DNA of 64,000 nucleotides from Streptomyces sp. NBC_01549 (GCF_026339955.1 NZ_JAPEPW010000001.1:62001-126000), one strand, 5' to 3'; shown: positions 46,817-56,274, counted from the stretch's first letter. Notes: generated by a model not told the origin, from the sequence alone. Translations and numbers: made by a program.

Positions 46817-47113
46817 GACACTCAGCTTAACGCGAAGAAATTGCTTTCAGCGGGGTCGCCTGTGCGGTGGCGCCGCAGCGGCTCAGGAGCGTGGCCAGAG
46901 CCCACCTCGGGCACCGCTGGGTGCTGAAGGAGCCGCTCACCGCGGACGGCCTCGCCGGGGCTGTTGCGGCGTGACCGGGGCTGTTGCGGCGCGCTTCGGG
47001 TTGCCTGATCACGGCCTTGCGCCACACGCTTCAGGCTGTCTCTAGGATGCTCGCATAATCGGGACAAGCTGCCGTCGGCCGGGGCCACGCGGTCCAATTG
47101 TGCGGAGGTTCGG

Positions 47114-47500
47114 ATGACGAAGGTCGTGTTGCGGGGCCGGACGGCGGAGATCACGTCAGGTCTCAAGCTGCTGCGGCGCACGGTACGAACCGACCAAGGC
47201 GGGGTTCTGTTCTTCCAGGGCCCGCCAGGCATCGGCAAGTCCGCCCTGCTGGCAGAGGTGATCAGCCAGGCGGCACGGATGGGCTTTCGCTGTGGGGTGA
47301 GCAAGGCCGATCAGATCACGGACATTTCACCCGCCGCTCCGTTGTTGCTCGCGCCTCTCCCCCGCGGAAGCCTGCGCGCAACTGGCTCGGGCCGGAACGC
47401 CGCCCATCCGGCCACGGTCCACCGCACGCTGGACGCGCTTACCGAGGCCGGAGGAGGGCCGCACATGAGCCCGTCGGGCGGCGTAGCCGAACTGTGCTGA
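47114..47500 (+). pseudogene. LuxR-type ATPase regulator N terminus fused to a winged-helix scrap
   Basis: ATG 47114 follows GCGGAGG. Residues 1-75 form the start of a large LuxR (LAL) regulator with the Walker A motif FFQGPPGIGKSALLAEV. After TDISPAAPLLLA the sequence changes to HPATVHRTLDALTEAG and HMSPSGGVAELC, like part of a Fur- or other winged-helix regulator. The open frame is 128 residues. The join near 47340 looks like another deletion scar. Upstream (46955-46991) a 17-bp word is directly repeated. Confidence 0.55.
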
Positions 47501-47516
47501 TGTTCGGTCCGGGCCG

Positions 47517-48116
47517 TCAGTGCACGCCGAAGAGGAGTTCCTTGACCTCGCGCAGCGCGTAGTAGACCAGCACGTACCCGGCGGCCGGATCGGCCCACCA
47601 CAGGCCGGCCAGTGAGTTGAGCAGCAGGCCGAGCAGCACGGCGGCGGCCAGCAGACCGTCGATCAGGGTGACCCGGCCCTCGGTCTTCAGCACCGGGTTG
47701 TCCAGCGCGGTGCCGGTGCGGGTCTTACCGGCGGCGAGGGTGAACATCACCGCGGCGGTCACCGCGGTCCAGCCGATGCCCAGGGGCGAGTGGTGTGGCC
47801 GCAGGCCCGCGGCCAGCACCCCGGTGGACTGTACGAGCAGGTACACCGCCAGGAGCGCGAAGCCGACACCGATCAGCTTCAGGGCACGGCGTCGGCGTTC
47901 CTCGCCGGTACCGGACAGCTCCCAGATCACCACGGTGGAGGCGCCGATCTCGATCAGAGAATCCAGGCCGAACCCGGCCAGCGCAACGGACCTTGCCGAG
48001 ACCGCGGCGACGGCGAGCACCACCATGCCGATCACGTTCCAGCCGAGCGTGACGTACTCCAGGACGAAGCCGCGGCGGAGAAGCGTCTGTCGGGTGGCGT
48101 CATCGGTGCCGGTCAC
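47517..48116 (-). CDS. CDF-like cation transporter membrane protein
   Basis: A 199-residue protein with five to six hydrophobic helices and CDF-like features (ALAGFGLDSLIEIGASTVVI in the second helix region, then KTEGRVTLIDGLLAAAVL). The usual cytoplasmic C-terminal domain of CDF proteins is absent, as in related short actinobacterial transporters. It probably moves divalent metal ions outward. GTG 48116 follows AAGGAT. A nickel/cobalt carrier gene lies a kilobase upstream on the same strand. Confidence 0.82.
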   Translation of the reverse strand: MTGTDDATRQTLLRRGFVLEYVTLGWNVIGMVVLAVAAVSARSVALAGFGLDSLIEIGASTVVIWELSGTGEERRRRALKLIGVGFALLAVYLLVQSTGVLAAGLRPHHSPLGIGWTAVTAAVMFTLAAGKTRTGTALDNPVLKTEGRVTLIDGLLAAAVLLGLLLNSLAGLWWADPAAGYVLVYYALREVKELLFGVH

Positions 48117-48241
48117 CGTGAGATCCTTCCAGACCTGCCTACCGGCCCGGAACCCGCCTGAGGCAGTGATCCCGTCCGCACCGTCGCCGAGCCGCGGCTG
48201 CCCAGGTGGCGCATGTTCGCGGCGGCGACCGCGTGCGGTGG

Positions 48242-48763
48242 TCACAAGGCCCAGCGGGCCAACGCCTCGCCCCACTCGGCCACCGGCCCCAGCAGCCGTG
48301 GAAAGCCCAAGCCGATCACGGCCACCGGGATCAGCAGCAGGAAGGAGCAGCCCATCACCCCGTCGGCAGCGGTCACCCCGGCCCTGTTCCTGCCGAGGCC
48401 GGCGAGCAGGACGAACCCCGCATAGAGCAGCGTGGCCACGCCGAACACCTCCCCGTAGGCGAACACGTTGAGGCCGACGGTCCCGGAGTCGTGCCCCCAG
48501 GCGTAGCGGAAGGCGGACGCGGCGATCGCCACGGCCAGGAGTAGGGACGTGCACACCAGCACGGCGACCCCAAGGAGTAGGAGTACCGCCGCGGAGGGGG
48601 TCTCGACGGAGGAGGGCAGCGTCGACAGCGGGGCACTTTCGGCCGGCGCGGCCGGCGCGGGCTGCGCATCGCCCCGGCGGGGGCCCGGAGACGCGGCGAC
48701 CGCGTGCGGCACCGGGCCGCTGTCCCCCGCCAACTCGTCCCAGGGCTCCTCAGTTGTGGACAC
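48242..48763 (-). CDS. Conserved membrane protein, four helices
   Basis: A 173-residue protein with a Pro/Ala-rich, acidic N-terminal tail of about 55 residues (STTEEPWDELAGD) and hydrophobic segments (AVLLLLGVAVLVCTSLLLAV, FGVATLLYAGFVLLAG, CSFLLLIPVAVIGLG). No motif is recognised. GTG 48763 is preferred; an upstream start at 48805 is open but unsupported. Function unknown. Confidence 0.65.
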   Translation of the reverse strand: MSTTEEPWDELAGDSGPVPHAVAASPGPRRGDAQPAPAAPAESAPLSTLPSSVETPSAAVLLLLGVAVLVCTSLLLAVAIAASAFRYAWGHDSGTVGLNVFAYGEVFGVATLLYAGFVLLAGLGRNRAGVTAADGVMGCSFLLLIPVAVIGLGFPRLLGPVAEWGEALARWAL

Positions 48764-48917
48764 AAGCGTCTCCCCCGTCGGTCCCGCGAACGGCGCCTTC
48801 TGCAACGGTACGCAGCCGCGGGCCGCCCGTCAGCGTGGCCGACGAGGGGAAACGGTCAGCCCTGTCATCCCGGCGCCCGTCGTCGAGGACTCGGCCACCC
48901 GAGCATTGCAAAAGTAA

Positions 48918-48951
48918 GCGGCGCCGCCCCCGACCTGGGAGGTGGCGCCGC
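48918..48951. terminator. Hairpin downstream of the nickel/cobalt transporter gene
   Basis: GCGGCGCC pairs with GGCGCCGC around an 18-nt interior that can pair further. It lies 14 nt past the stop of the minus-strand transporter gene, the right place for its terminator. Confidence 0.65.
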
Positions 48952-48964
48952 GTCGACCCGAGAT

Positions 48965-50056
48965 CTACTCGGCTCCCTGTTCGCCGGGCTGGGCCAGTCC
49001 CGCCGTCCACTTCTCCTCGATCCGGCCGACCTTCCACACCAGCAGGGCGACGGCCCAGGTGGCGAAGAACAGGCCGACGATGACATAGCCGATGACGTTG
49101 AGGTCCAGGCCGGAGACCCAGTCCCAGAAGGCGCCGTGCAGGTCGGCCTTCTCGGCGATCAGGCCGAGGAGTTCGACGGTGCCGATGATGAGGGCGACGG
49201 CGACCGACAGGCCGGTGATGGTGAGGTTGTAGTAGACCTTGCGGACGGGCTTGGAGAAGGCCCAGCCGTACGCGAAGTTCATGAACGAGCCGTCGATCGT
49301 GTCGAGCAGCGACATGCCCGCGGCGAACAGCACGGGCAGGCACAGGATCGCGTACCAGGGCAGTCCGGACGCCGCGCCGGAGCCGGCGAGCACCAGCAGG
49401 GCGATCTCGGTGGCCGTGTCGAAACCGAGGCCGAAGAGCAGGCCCAGCGGGTACATCTGCCACGGCTTGGTGATCGACTTCATCAGCCGGCCGAGGATGC
49501 GGTTCATGAACCCGCGTTTGTTGAGCTGCTCCTCCAGCGCGGCCTCGTCGAAGTGGCCGGAGCGCATCTGCCGGAAGACCTTCCAGATCCCCGCCATGAT
49601 CATCAGGTTGGTGATCGCGATGATGTAGAGGAATGTCCCGGAGACGGTCGTGCCGATCCAGCCGGTGACGCTGTGCAGCGTGGAGTCGTCGTTCTCGACC
49701 GGTCCGGCCAGCGCCTTCACGCCGAGGGAGAGCAGGAAGGCGAGCGCGAAGACGATGCTGGAGTGGCCGAGCGAGAACCAGAAGCCGACCGACAGCGGCC
49801 GCTGCCCCTCGTTCATCAGCTTCCGTGTCGTGTTGTCGATGGCGGCGATGTGGTCCGCGTCGAAGGCGTGCCGCATACCCAGGGTGTAGGCGGTGATGCC
49901 GATGCCGATGCCGAAGGTCTTGCTGCCCAGGCTGTAGTGCTCGGGGGCCACGATCGCCACGAGGGTGAACCAGCCGATGACGTGCAGCGCCAGGATGAAC
50001 AAGCTGGCGGCAAGCCAGATGAGCGGGTTCGGCGGGGTGCTCGGCATCGAGTTCAC
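48965..50056 (-). CDS. NiCoT-family nickel/cobalt transporter with a replaced N terminus
   Basis: A 363-residue carrier with eight or so helices. The signature of the family is RHAFDADHIAAIDN in the second helix, followed by LGHSSIVFALAF and FGLGFDTATEIALL. It imports Ni2+ or Co2+. The first 12 residues (MNSMPSTPPNPL) are antisense to the methionine gamma-lyase fragment on the other strand, so the original start was lost in a deletion near 50020. The first helix (LFILALHVIGWFTLVAIV) is kept, so the protein may still work. Confidence 0.88.
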   Translation of the reverse strand: MNSMPSTPPNPLIWLAASLFILALHVIGWFTLVAIVAPEHYSLGSKTFGIGIGITAYTLGMRHAFDADHIAAIDNTTRKLMNEGQRPLSVGFWFSLGHSSIVFALAFLLSLGVKALAGPVENDDSTLHSVTGWIGTTVSGTFLYIIAITNLMIMAGIWKVFRQMRSGHFDEAALEEQLNKRGFMNRILGRLMKSITKPWQMYPLGLLFGLGFDTATEIALLVLAGSGAASGLPWYAILCLPVLFAAGMSLLDTIDGSFMNFAYGWAFSKPVRKVYYNLTITGLSVAVALIIGTVELLGLIAEKADLHGAFWDWVSGLDLNVIGYVIVGLFFATWAVALLVWKVGRIEEKWTAGLAQPGEQGAE

Positions 50057-50312
50057 CGGCGGCTTCGAGGCGGCCGACGCGTTCCTCGGCCGGCTGCGCT
50101 ACGCCCGCCGGTCGGCCAGCCTCGGCGGAGTGGAATCCCTGGCCGTGCACCCCGCATCCATGTGGCGGGGAATGCTCGACGAGGACCAGATCGCCGCCTC
50201 GGTTCCGCCGGGCCTGGTCCGGCTGGCCGCCGGCACGGAGGACACGGCCGACCTGGTCGCCGACGCACTCGCCGCGGCCGACGCGGTGGTCGCCACTGCC
50301 GCGGGTACCTGA
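50022..50312 (+). pseudogene. Methionine gamma-lyase-type PLP enzyme, C-terminal fragment
   Basis: The plus strand reads SGFGGVLGIEFTGGFEAADA, RYARRSASLGGVESLAVHPA and PPGLVRLAAGTEDTADLV, the end of a Cys/Met-metabolism PLP enzyme. The catalytic Lys and the cofactor site are gone. Its 5' part is missing at the junction with the NiCoT gene. An AsnC-type regulator fragment follows in the opposite direction, the usual neighbour of this lyase in streptomycetes. Confidence 0.75.
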
Positions 50313-50382
50313 GTGGATCGTTTGTGCCGTGGCCACGTCATGCCTCAGAGCGCGCACTGTCGGCCGGATGAGGACCCGGCAC

Positions 50383-50646
50383 TCACGGGGTGTGGGTGGA
50401 GAGCGTCTTCATGGTGACGTAGCTGCTCACCGTGGCGACGCCGGGAAGGTCGGCCAGCCGGTTGGCGTGGAAGTCCTCGTAGGCGGGCAGGTCGGCGACC
50501 TCGACCTGAAGCAGGTAGTCGTAGTTGCCGGTGACGTGATGGACGTGAACCACCTCGGGCAGTTGGACGACCGCGCGTTCGAAGGCGGCCACGTCGCCGC
50601 GGTTGTGCCTCATGAGCCGGACACCGGCGAACAAAGCTGGTGCCAT
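50383..50646 (-). pseudogene. Lrp/AsnC-family regulator, effector-domain fragment
   Basis: The frame reads RGDVAAFERAVVQLPEVVHV, HHVTGNYDYLLQVEVADLPA and YVTMKTLS, the RAM ligand domain of AsnC-type regulators. The N-terminal helix-turn-helix is absent upstream of about 50646. It was probably the regulator of the adjacent lyase gene, which is also broken. Confidence 0.75.
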
Positions 50647-50744
50647 TCACCGAATCCGGGCGCGCGGCGCTCGGCCGCATGGACGACGACGGCAGGGTGC
50701 GACCTCACCGATGTGGCCCCACCGCGATGACCGGAGCGCCTGCC

Positions 50745-51257
50745 ATGATCGTCATCATGGGGATACACATCGCATCGGCCGAGGTGGCCGACTTCCACCA
50801 GGTCCTGACTGATCACCCCCGTTACTGGGGCGAACGCGACCTTCGGTCACTGCACCTTCTGGCACTGGTGCAGGAGTTCGGTTCCACCTGCTTGGTCGCC
50901 CGAGCCGAGGACGGAATCCGTGGGTACGTCTTCGGGTTCGTCACCCCGGACGGCACCGGGTACGTACATCTGATCGCCACGCGGGACGACGCCCGTGGCA
51001 CCGGTCTCGGGCGTCGTCTGTATACGGCGTTCGCTGAAGCGGCGGAACGTCACGGTGCACGGCGGTTGAAGGCGATCACGTCGATCGAGAACACCGGCTC
51101 GATCGCCTTCCATCGCAGCCTCGGCTTCGATACGAAGATCGTCGACGACTACAACGGCCCCGGCCGGGCCATGGCCGTCTTCCACCGAGATCTGCCGCTC
51201 AACGTCTCGTTGCGACCAGCGACACCGAACCCCTCACAGACAGCTCACCCCCACTGA
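50745..51257 (+). CDS. GNAT-family N-acetyltransferase
   Basis: About 170 residues with the GNAT core (GTGYVHLIATRDDARGTGLG for strand 4 and the acetyl-CoA loop, then ITSIENTGSIAFHRSLGFD). Starts at 50727, 50745 and 50757 are all open; none has a strong ribosome site, so the start is uncertain. The target is unknown. The upstream region is the end of a deleted AsnC gene. Confidence 0.85.
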   Translation: MIVIMGIHIASAEVADFHQVLTDHPRYWGERDLRSLHLLALVQEFGSTCLVARAEDGIRGYVFGFVTPDGTGYVHLIATRDDARGTGLGRRLYTAFAEAAERHGARRLKAITSIENTGSIAFHRSLGFDTKIVDDYNGPGRAMAVFHRDLPLNVSLRPATPNPSQTAHPH

Positions 51258-51281
51258 GGGACTCACCTGTTCCGCACGTGG

Positions 51282-52127
51282 TCACGAGGCCTCCTGGGAC
51301 GTGACCGAGTCGCCCACTCGGACCGTCCCCGCTTCAAGAACGTCCAGGTACACGCCGAGGCACGAAAGCCGACCCAGGTCGAACACCGGTATGCGGTGGT
51401 CACGGGCAACGGCACGCATGATGCCGGGGTCCGGCGGCAGTTCGTCATGGCCGAGCGTGGGTGTCACGCAGCGAGGCGTGGGCACCACGACCCGGAACAG
51501 CGCCTCCCCCACGCGCAACCGTGACCCCAGCCAGGCGTCCTCAGGGAAACCCGGCGCTCCATGGGTGTCCACGACCAGGTTCGGCCTGAAGCGGCGCGCG
51601 TCGAAGTCCCCGGCGGGGTACACGGTTCGCATCCGGGCCAGGGCCGCCGTGGTGACGAGGTGGACCTGGCCGAAATCGAAGAACGTCCCGGGTGCGACGC
51701 TGCCCGTCGTGATGCTCTCCCCGGTGTCGTCGACGGCTGCCGACTCCCGCACAACCTCCGGGACACCGCCTTCGTATGCGGGCACGGCGCGCTCCAGCCT
51801 GCCGTGCTCCGGTACGGCGGCCGAGACGAACACCTGGCGGCCCAGCAACTTGGACAGCCGCAGATCCAGGTCGGGGTCTTCCACCGACACGGCACTGCCG
51901 TCCGGCAGCACGACCCGGACCACGCCGGATTCATCCAGTCGGCTCCGGCAGCGCAGCAACGCCCCCCACTTTCGAGGGTGTTTGGCGCTGCCCACCGCGC
52001 CCGCCTCGTCGAGCACGGCGTACACCCGGTCCCCGGACAGCCCGCCCTCCGTGACCGCCACGGCGATCACGGCCTCGCCCAGCATCGACTTCACCGGATA
52101 CCGGTACAACGCTGTCACAGTCCCCAT
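51282..52127 (-). CDS. MOSC-domain protein (molybdenum cofactor sulfurase/YcbX-like)
   Basis: A 281-residue protein. The N-terminal MOSC_N barrel has LYRYPVKSMLGEAV and GLSGDRVYAVLD. The MOSC core has RFRPNLVVDTHG and the Cys block PTPRCVTPTLGHDE. These proteins carry or use molybdenum cofactor, for example in reduction of N-hydroxylated compounds. No redox partner is encoded next to it. Confidence 0.9.
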   Translation of the reverse strand: MGTVTALYRYPVKSMLGEAVIAVAVTEGGLSGDRVYAVLDEAGAVGSAKHPRKWGALLRCRSRLDESGVVRVVLPDGSAVSVEDPDLDLRLSKLLGRQVFVSAAVPEHGRLERAVPAYEGGVPEVVRESAAVDDTGESITTGSVAPGTFFDFGQVHLVTTAALARMRTVYPAGDFDARRFRPNLVVDTHGAPGFPEDAWLGSRLRVGEALFRVVVPTPRCVTPTLGHDELPPDPGIMRAVARDHRIPVFDLGRLSCLGVYLDVLEAGTVRVGDSVTSQEAS

Positions 52128-52313
52128 GGCTCAATGATGACGGCCCGTCCCGCGGAACCTCATCGCATTCCGGGTCGCCGACCCGCACCGCACGAGCGGC
52201 CCTATGTCCACCGGGCACGAGTGGTACGGGATCCCCGCCGCCACCGGCTTCCTGACCTGCCCCCGGGAAAAGGCGGTTGCCGATCCGGTGCCCGTCATGA
52301 ACGATCTCGCACC

Positions 52314-53090
52314 ATGATGACGAGCACCGGCGCCCCGACTGCCCGCCCGCTCGCCCTGATCACCGGGGTGGGACGCACCGTCGGCATCGGTGCGGGCATC
52401 GCGCGTCGGCTGGCGGCGTCCGGCTGGAACGTCGCCTTCACCTACTGGACTCCCTACGACGAGCGCATGCCCTGGGGCCCCGAGCCCGGTGCGGCCTCAG
52501 CCATCACCGACCTCCTCGCCGAGCAGGGTGCCGCCACCACGGCCGTCGAGGCGGACCTTGCCGACCCGGACGCTCCGGCCCGTGTCTTCGACGAGGTCGA
52601 ACGCGGCCTGGGTCCCGTGACGGCCTTGGTGATGTGTCACTGCGAGTCGGTCGACTCCGGGCTGCTCGACACCACCGTCGAAAGCTTCGACCGGCACTTC
52701 GCGGTCAACGCCCGCGCCACCTGGCTGCTGATCCGCGAGTACGGCCGACGGTTCACCGCCGCCCCCGGCAGCGGCCGGATCATCGGCCTCACCAGCGACC
52801 ACACCGTCGGCAACCTCCCCTACGGCGCGAGCAAGGGCGCTCTGGACCGCATCACCCTGGCCGCCACGCACGAGTTCGCCCACCTCCGTGTCACGGCCAA
52901 CGTCATCAACCCAGGGCCGGTGGACACCGGATGGATGACGGACGAAGGGCGCGCACACATGCTCCGCCAGACGCCCCTCGACCGTCTCGGCACCCCGCAG
53001 GACACCGCCCACCTCGTCGACTTCCTCTGCTCACCGGAGGGTCAGTGGATCAACGGCCAACTCCTTTTCAGCAACGGCGGATTCGCGTAG
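52314..53090 (+). CDS. Short-chain dehydrogenase/reductase
   Basis: A 258-residue SDR. The cofactor motif is TGVGRTVGIGAGIARRLA, the catalytic Ser is in GLTSDHTVG and the Tyr/Lys pair in YGASKGAL. PGPVDTGWM and the C-terminal INGQLLFSNGGF match the family end. It resembles 3-oxoacyl-ACP-reductase-type SDRs of unknown substrate. Two adjacent ATG codons (52314 and 52317) may start it. Confidence 0.92.
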   Translation: MMTSTGAPTARPLALITGVGRTVGIGAGIARRLAASGWNVAFTYWTPYDERMPWGPEPGAASAITDLLAEQGAATTAVEADLADPDAPARVFDEVERGLGPVTALVMCHCESVDSGLLDTTVESFDRHFAVNARATWLLIREYGRRFTAAPGSGRIIGLTSDHTVGNLPYGASKGALDRITLAATHEFAHLRVTANVINPGPVDTGWMTDEGRAHMLRQTPLDRLGTPQDTAHLVDFLCSPEGQWINGQLLFSNGGFA

Positions 53091-53255
53091 TGGGCCGGTA
53101 CGCGCTCACCGCACGGCTGGGGTCGGCCGGGTAGTGCTGGGGCTGTGCCGATAGCGGCTGCCGCGACGTTCAGACCGTGGGAAGGGCCGTTGCGTGCCCG
53201 TCAGGCCCGGTGTCGGCGCCGCCGCCCGAAGATCACGGCACGTACGCTCGTACGC

Positions 53256-54218
53256 ATGGTTCAGCATCGCATGGTTGACGTGAACGGCGTTCGGCTGCAC
53301 ATCGCCGAGCAAGGCGATGGCCCCCTGGTCGTGCTCCTGCACGGCTTCCCCGAGTCATGGCACTCCTGGCACCGCCAGTTCGGCCCTCTCGCCGACGCGG
53401 GCTTCCGAGTGGTCGCCCCCGACCAGCGTGGATACGGGCGCAGCGACCGTCCCGACGACGTCGACGCGTACACCATCCTCCACCTGGTCGGCGACGTCGT
53501 CGGACTGATCCAGGCCCTGGGCGAGGAGAAGGCGTACGTCGTCGGGCACGACTGGGGCGCGCCGGTCGCCTGGCACACCGCGCTGCTGCGACCGGACATG
53601 GTGCTCGGGGTGGCCGGTCTGAGCGTGCCGCCCCCGTTCCGGGGGACGGAGCCTCCGCTGGCCGCCATGGAGAAGAGGTACCAAGGCCGCTTCTACTGGA
53701 ACTACTTCAACCGCCCCGGTGTCGCCGACGCCGAGTTCGCCAAGGACACCCGCACCGCGTTGCGGAAGTTCTTCTATTCGGCCTCCGGCGACGCTCCGGT
53801 CGCCCGCGAGCGCAAGCAGCCGCTGGTCGACCCCGAGCGGGGCTGGCTCGCGGCCATGCCGGACCCCGAGGTACTGCCGGAGTGGTTCACCGAGGACGAT
53901 CTCGACGCGCTCACGGAGAGTTTCTCCAAGGGCTTCACCGGCGCTCTCAACTGGTACCGCAACCTCGACCGCAACTGGGAACTGACCGCTCCGTGGCACG
54001 GCGCCGTCGTCACCCCGCCCGCCCTGTACGTCTACGGCGACCGCGACGCCGTCCCCGCCTTCCCCGGCACACCCGAGCTCATCGCACGCCTCCCCGACCT
54101 CATGCCCAACCTGTGGCGCAAGCCCCTCGAACTGGCCGGCTGCGGGCACTGGACCCAGCAGGAACGCCCGGACGAGGTGAACGCGGCGCTCATCGAATTC
54201 CTCAGAGGCTGCGCCTGA
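53256..54218 (+). CDS. Epoxide-hydrolase-type alpha/beta hydrolase
   Basis: A 320-residue hydrolase. The oxyanion motif is LLHGFPESWHSW, the nucleophile Asp is in VVGHDWGAPVAW, the acid in VYGDRDAVP and the terminal His in GCGHWTQQE. An Asp nucleophile points to epoxide hydrolysis rather than ester cleavage. ATG 53256 is preferred to upstream starts because homology begins at VDVNGVRLH. A SARP regulator gene follows in the same direction. Confidence 0.92.
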   Translation: MVQHRMVDVNGVRLHIAEQGDGPLVVLLHGFPESWHSWHRQFGPLADAGFRVVAPDQRGYGRSDRPDDVDAYTILHLVGDVVGLIQALGEEKAYVVGHDWGAPVAWHTALLRPDMVLGVAGLSVPPPFRGTEPPLAAMEKRYQGRFYWNYFNRPGVADAEFAKDTRTALRKFFYSASGDAPVARERKQPLVDPERGWLAAMPDPEVLPEWFTEDDLDALTESFSKGFTGALNWYRNLDRNWELTAPWHGAVVTPPALYVYGDRDAVPAFPGTPELIARLPDLMPNLWRKPLELAGCGHWTQQERPDEVNAALIEFLRGCA

Positions 54219-54299
54219 GCCCGGCCGCCGAGACCTCCCCGCGGTGCGGTCCTGAATCCCGGTAGCGTCAAGGGTGGGAAGGGGGAGTTCGACGACGTG

Positions 54300-56177
54300 A
54301 TGCGGTTCGAGGTGCTGGGCCCGTTGCGGGTCCGGCGGGCGGAGCGGGACCTCGATCTGGGGTTCCCGCAGCAGCGCGCCCTGCTGGGGCTGCTCATGGT
54401 GCGGGCGGGTCGGCCGGTGCAGGTGAGCGAGATCGTCGATGTGCTGTGGGCGGGCCGTCCGCCGGTCAGCGCTCCGAACGTGGTGCGCCGTTATGTCGGT
54501 GCGCTGCGGCGGCTGCTCGAACCGGGGCTGCCGCCCCGCGCACCCGGCCGTCGTCTGCCGCGCCGCACCGGTGCCTACCTCCTGGACGCGGAGCCGGACG
54601 AGATCGATCTGCTGCGGTTCCGCGAGCTCACCCGGCAGGGCAAGCGGGCCGTCGCCACCGGCCGGCCCGAGGTGGCGGTACGGCAGTTCGTCGGGGCCCT
54701 CGGCGAGTGGCGCGGGCCGGCGGCGATGGGGCTCCCCCCGTCGGCCCGGGAGCACGCCCTGTTCCGCGCCGTGGAACACGAACTGGTGCTCACCACACGG
54801 ATGGCGGCCGACGCGGCTCTGCTGTGCGGCACGGCGAGCCTCGTACTGCCGAGCCTGCGCCGGGCCGTCGAACTGGAGCCCCTGGACGAGCCCCTGCACG
54901 CCCGGCTCGTGATGGTGCTGGCGGCCTGCGGACTGCAGGCCGAGGCGCTGACGACGTACGAGGAGATACGGCGCCGACTGGCCGCGGAGTTGCGGGTCGC
55001 CCCGGGCGTCGAGCTGAGCGAGGCCCACACCCGGGTCCTCCGGCAGGAGCTGCGGGCGTCCGCGCCCCCGGCGCACCGACCGGTCAGGACACCACTGTCC
55101 GAACCGGTGAGGCTCCTCGCCCGGCCGGCCCAGTTGCCGCCCGGCCTGACGGTCTTCGCCGGCCGGGGCGAGGAGCTCGGGAAGCTGACCGCCCTCGCCG
55201 GGGCGGCGGCGTCCTCCGGGGCGCCCGGAACGATCCTGGTCAGCGGAATGGCGGGCGTCGGGAAGACCGCGTCGACCGTGCACTGGGCCCACCAGGTCGC
55301 GCCTCGGTTCCCGGACGGTCAGCTCTACGTCGAGCTGCGCGGCCACGACCCGGCCGCCAGACCCGCGACGAAAACCGTGGAGGCGCTGCGTGGGTTGGTG
55401 GTGGCGCTCGGAGCACCGCCTCGGCAGCTCCCGCACGACACGGCCGCGCTCACGGACCTCTACCGCGAGCTGCTGACGGACCGACGCGTCCTCGTCGTGC
55501 TCGACGACGCGGCCGACACCGACCACGTACGCCCGCTGCTGCCCACCGCCCCGGGCTGTCTGGCCGTGGTCACCAGCCGTGACCGGCTGCCCGGTCTGAT
55601 CGCCTCCGGGGCCCGGCCGCTGTGTCTGAAACTGCCGTCCACCACCGACGCCCACGCCGCGCTGGCCCTGCGCGTCGGCCCCGAGCGGTTGGCCGCCGAA
55701 CCCGAGGCGACCGAGGAGATCATCGAGCGCTGCGGCCGACTGCCGCTGGCCCTGGCCATCGTGGCCGCGCGCGCCGTCAGCCGCCCCGACTTCCCGCTGG
55801 CCGCCCTCGCCGCCGAACTCCGCGCCGCGCACGGGAGCCTCGACGCCTTCGCGGGCGTCGGCGGGACGGCCGACGCCCGCGCCTCGTTCGCCGCCTCCCA
55901 CCGGTCGCTGGCGTCCGCAGACGCCCGGCTCCTGCGCCTCGTGGCGCCGCACCGCGGCCCCGACATCACCGCGGACACCGCCGCCGGCCTCACCGGTCTG
56001 TCGCCCCGCGAGGCCGGGCCGATCCTCGACCGCCTCGCCGACGCCCATCTCGTGTGCGAACACGCTCCGGGCCGCTACACCGTGCACGTCCTGCTACGCG
56101 CGTTCGCCACCGAGCTCGCCGAGGCCGCTGAAGCCGCCGTGACGGAGCCCCTGTCACTCCCGCGTCACTCTTTTTGA
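54300..56177 (+). CDS. SARP/AfsR-type regulator (BTAD plus NB-ARC, no TPR)
   Basis: About 625 residues. An OmpR-like DNA-binding domain at 1-95 (RFEVLGPLRVRRAERDLDLG) is followed by the BTAD domain at 100-255 and an NB-ARC ATPase starting with Walker A in VSGMAGVGKTASTVHWA and the second motif VLVVLDDAADTDHVRPLL. The protein ends soon after the winged-helix part of the ATPase, so the TPR region of AfsR is missing. SARPs activate antibiotic genes, but no complete antibiotic cluster lies next to this one. GTG 54297 or ATG 54300 may be used. Confidence 0.88.
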   Translation: MRFEVLGPLRVRRAERDLDLGFPQQRALLGLLMVRAGRPVQVSEIVDVLWAGRPPVSAPNVVRRYVGALRRLLEPGLPPRAPGRRLPRRTGAYLLDAEPDEIDLLRFRELTRQGKRAVATGRPEVAVRQFVGALGEWRGPAAMGLPPSAREHALFRAVEHELVLTTRMAADAALLCGTASLVLPSLRRAVELEPLDEPLHARLVMVLAACGLQAEALTTYEEIRRRLAAELRVAPGVELSEAHTRVLRQELRASAPPAHRPVRTPLSEPVRLLARPAQLPPGLTVFAGRGEELGKLTALAGAAASSGAPGTILVSGMAGVGKTASTVHWAHQVAPRFPDGQLYVELRGHDPAARPATKTVEALRGLVVALGAPPRQLPHDTAALTDLYRELLTDRRVLVVLDDAADTDHVRPLLPTAPGCLAVVTSRDRLPGLIASGARPLCLKLPSTTDAHAALALRVGPERLAAEPEATEEIIERCGRLPLALAIVAARAVSRPDFPLAALAAELRAAHGSLDAFAGVGGTADARASFAASHRSLASADARLLRLVAPHRGPDITADTAAGLTGLSPREAGPILDRLADAHLVCEHAPGRYTVHVLLRAFATELAEAAEAAVTEPLSLPRHSF

Positions 56178-56274
56178 ACTCCGCCCGACCTACTCTCCGA
56201 GCGGAGTGGACGACCGGCCCGCGAGGCGTCGCCGCTCCTCTCGACAGTTCGGCAGGGCTCGGAGGCAACGGCGG

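Noticed and set aside
53355..56087. A 910-codon minus-strand open frame antisense to epoxide hydrolase and SARP genes
   Set aside because: Both plus-strand genes carry full motifs; the antisense product is Gly/Arg/Gln-rich without domains.
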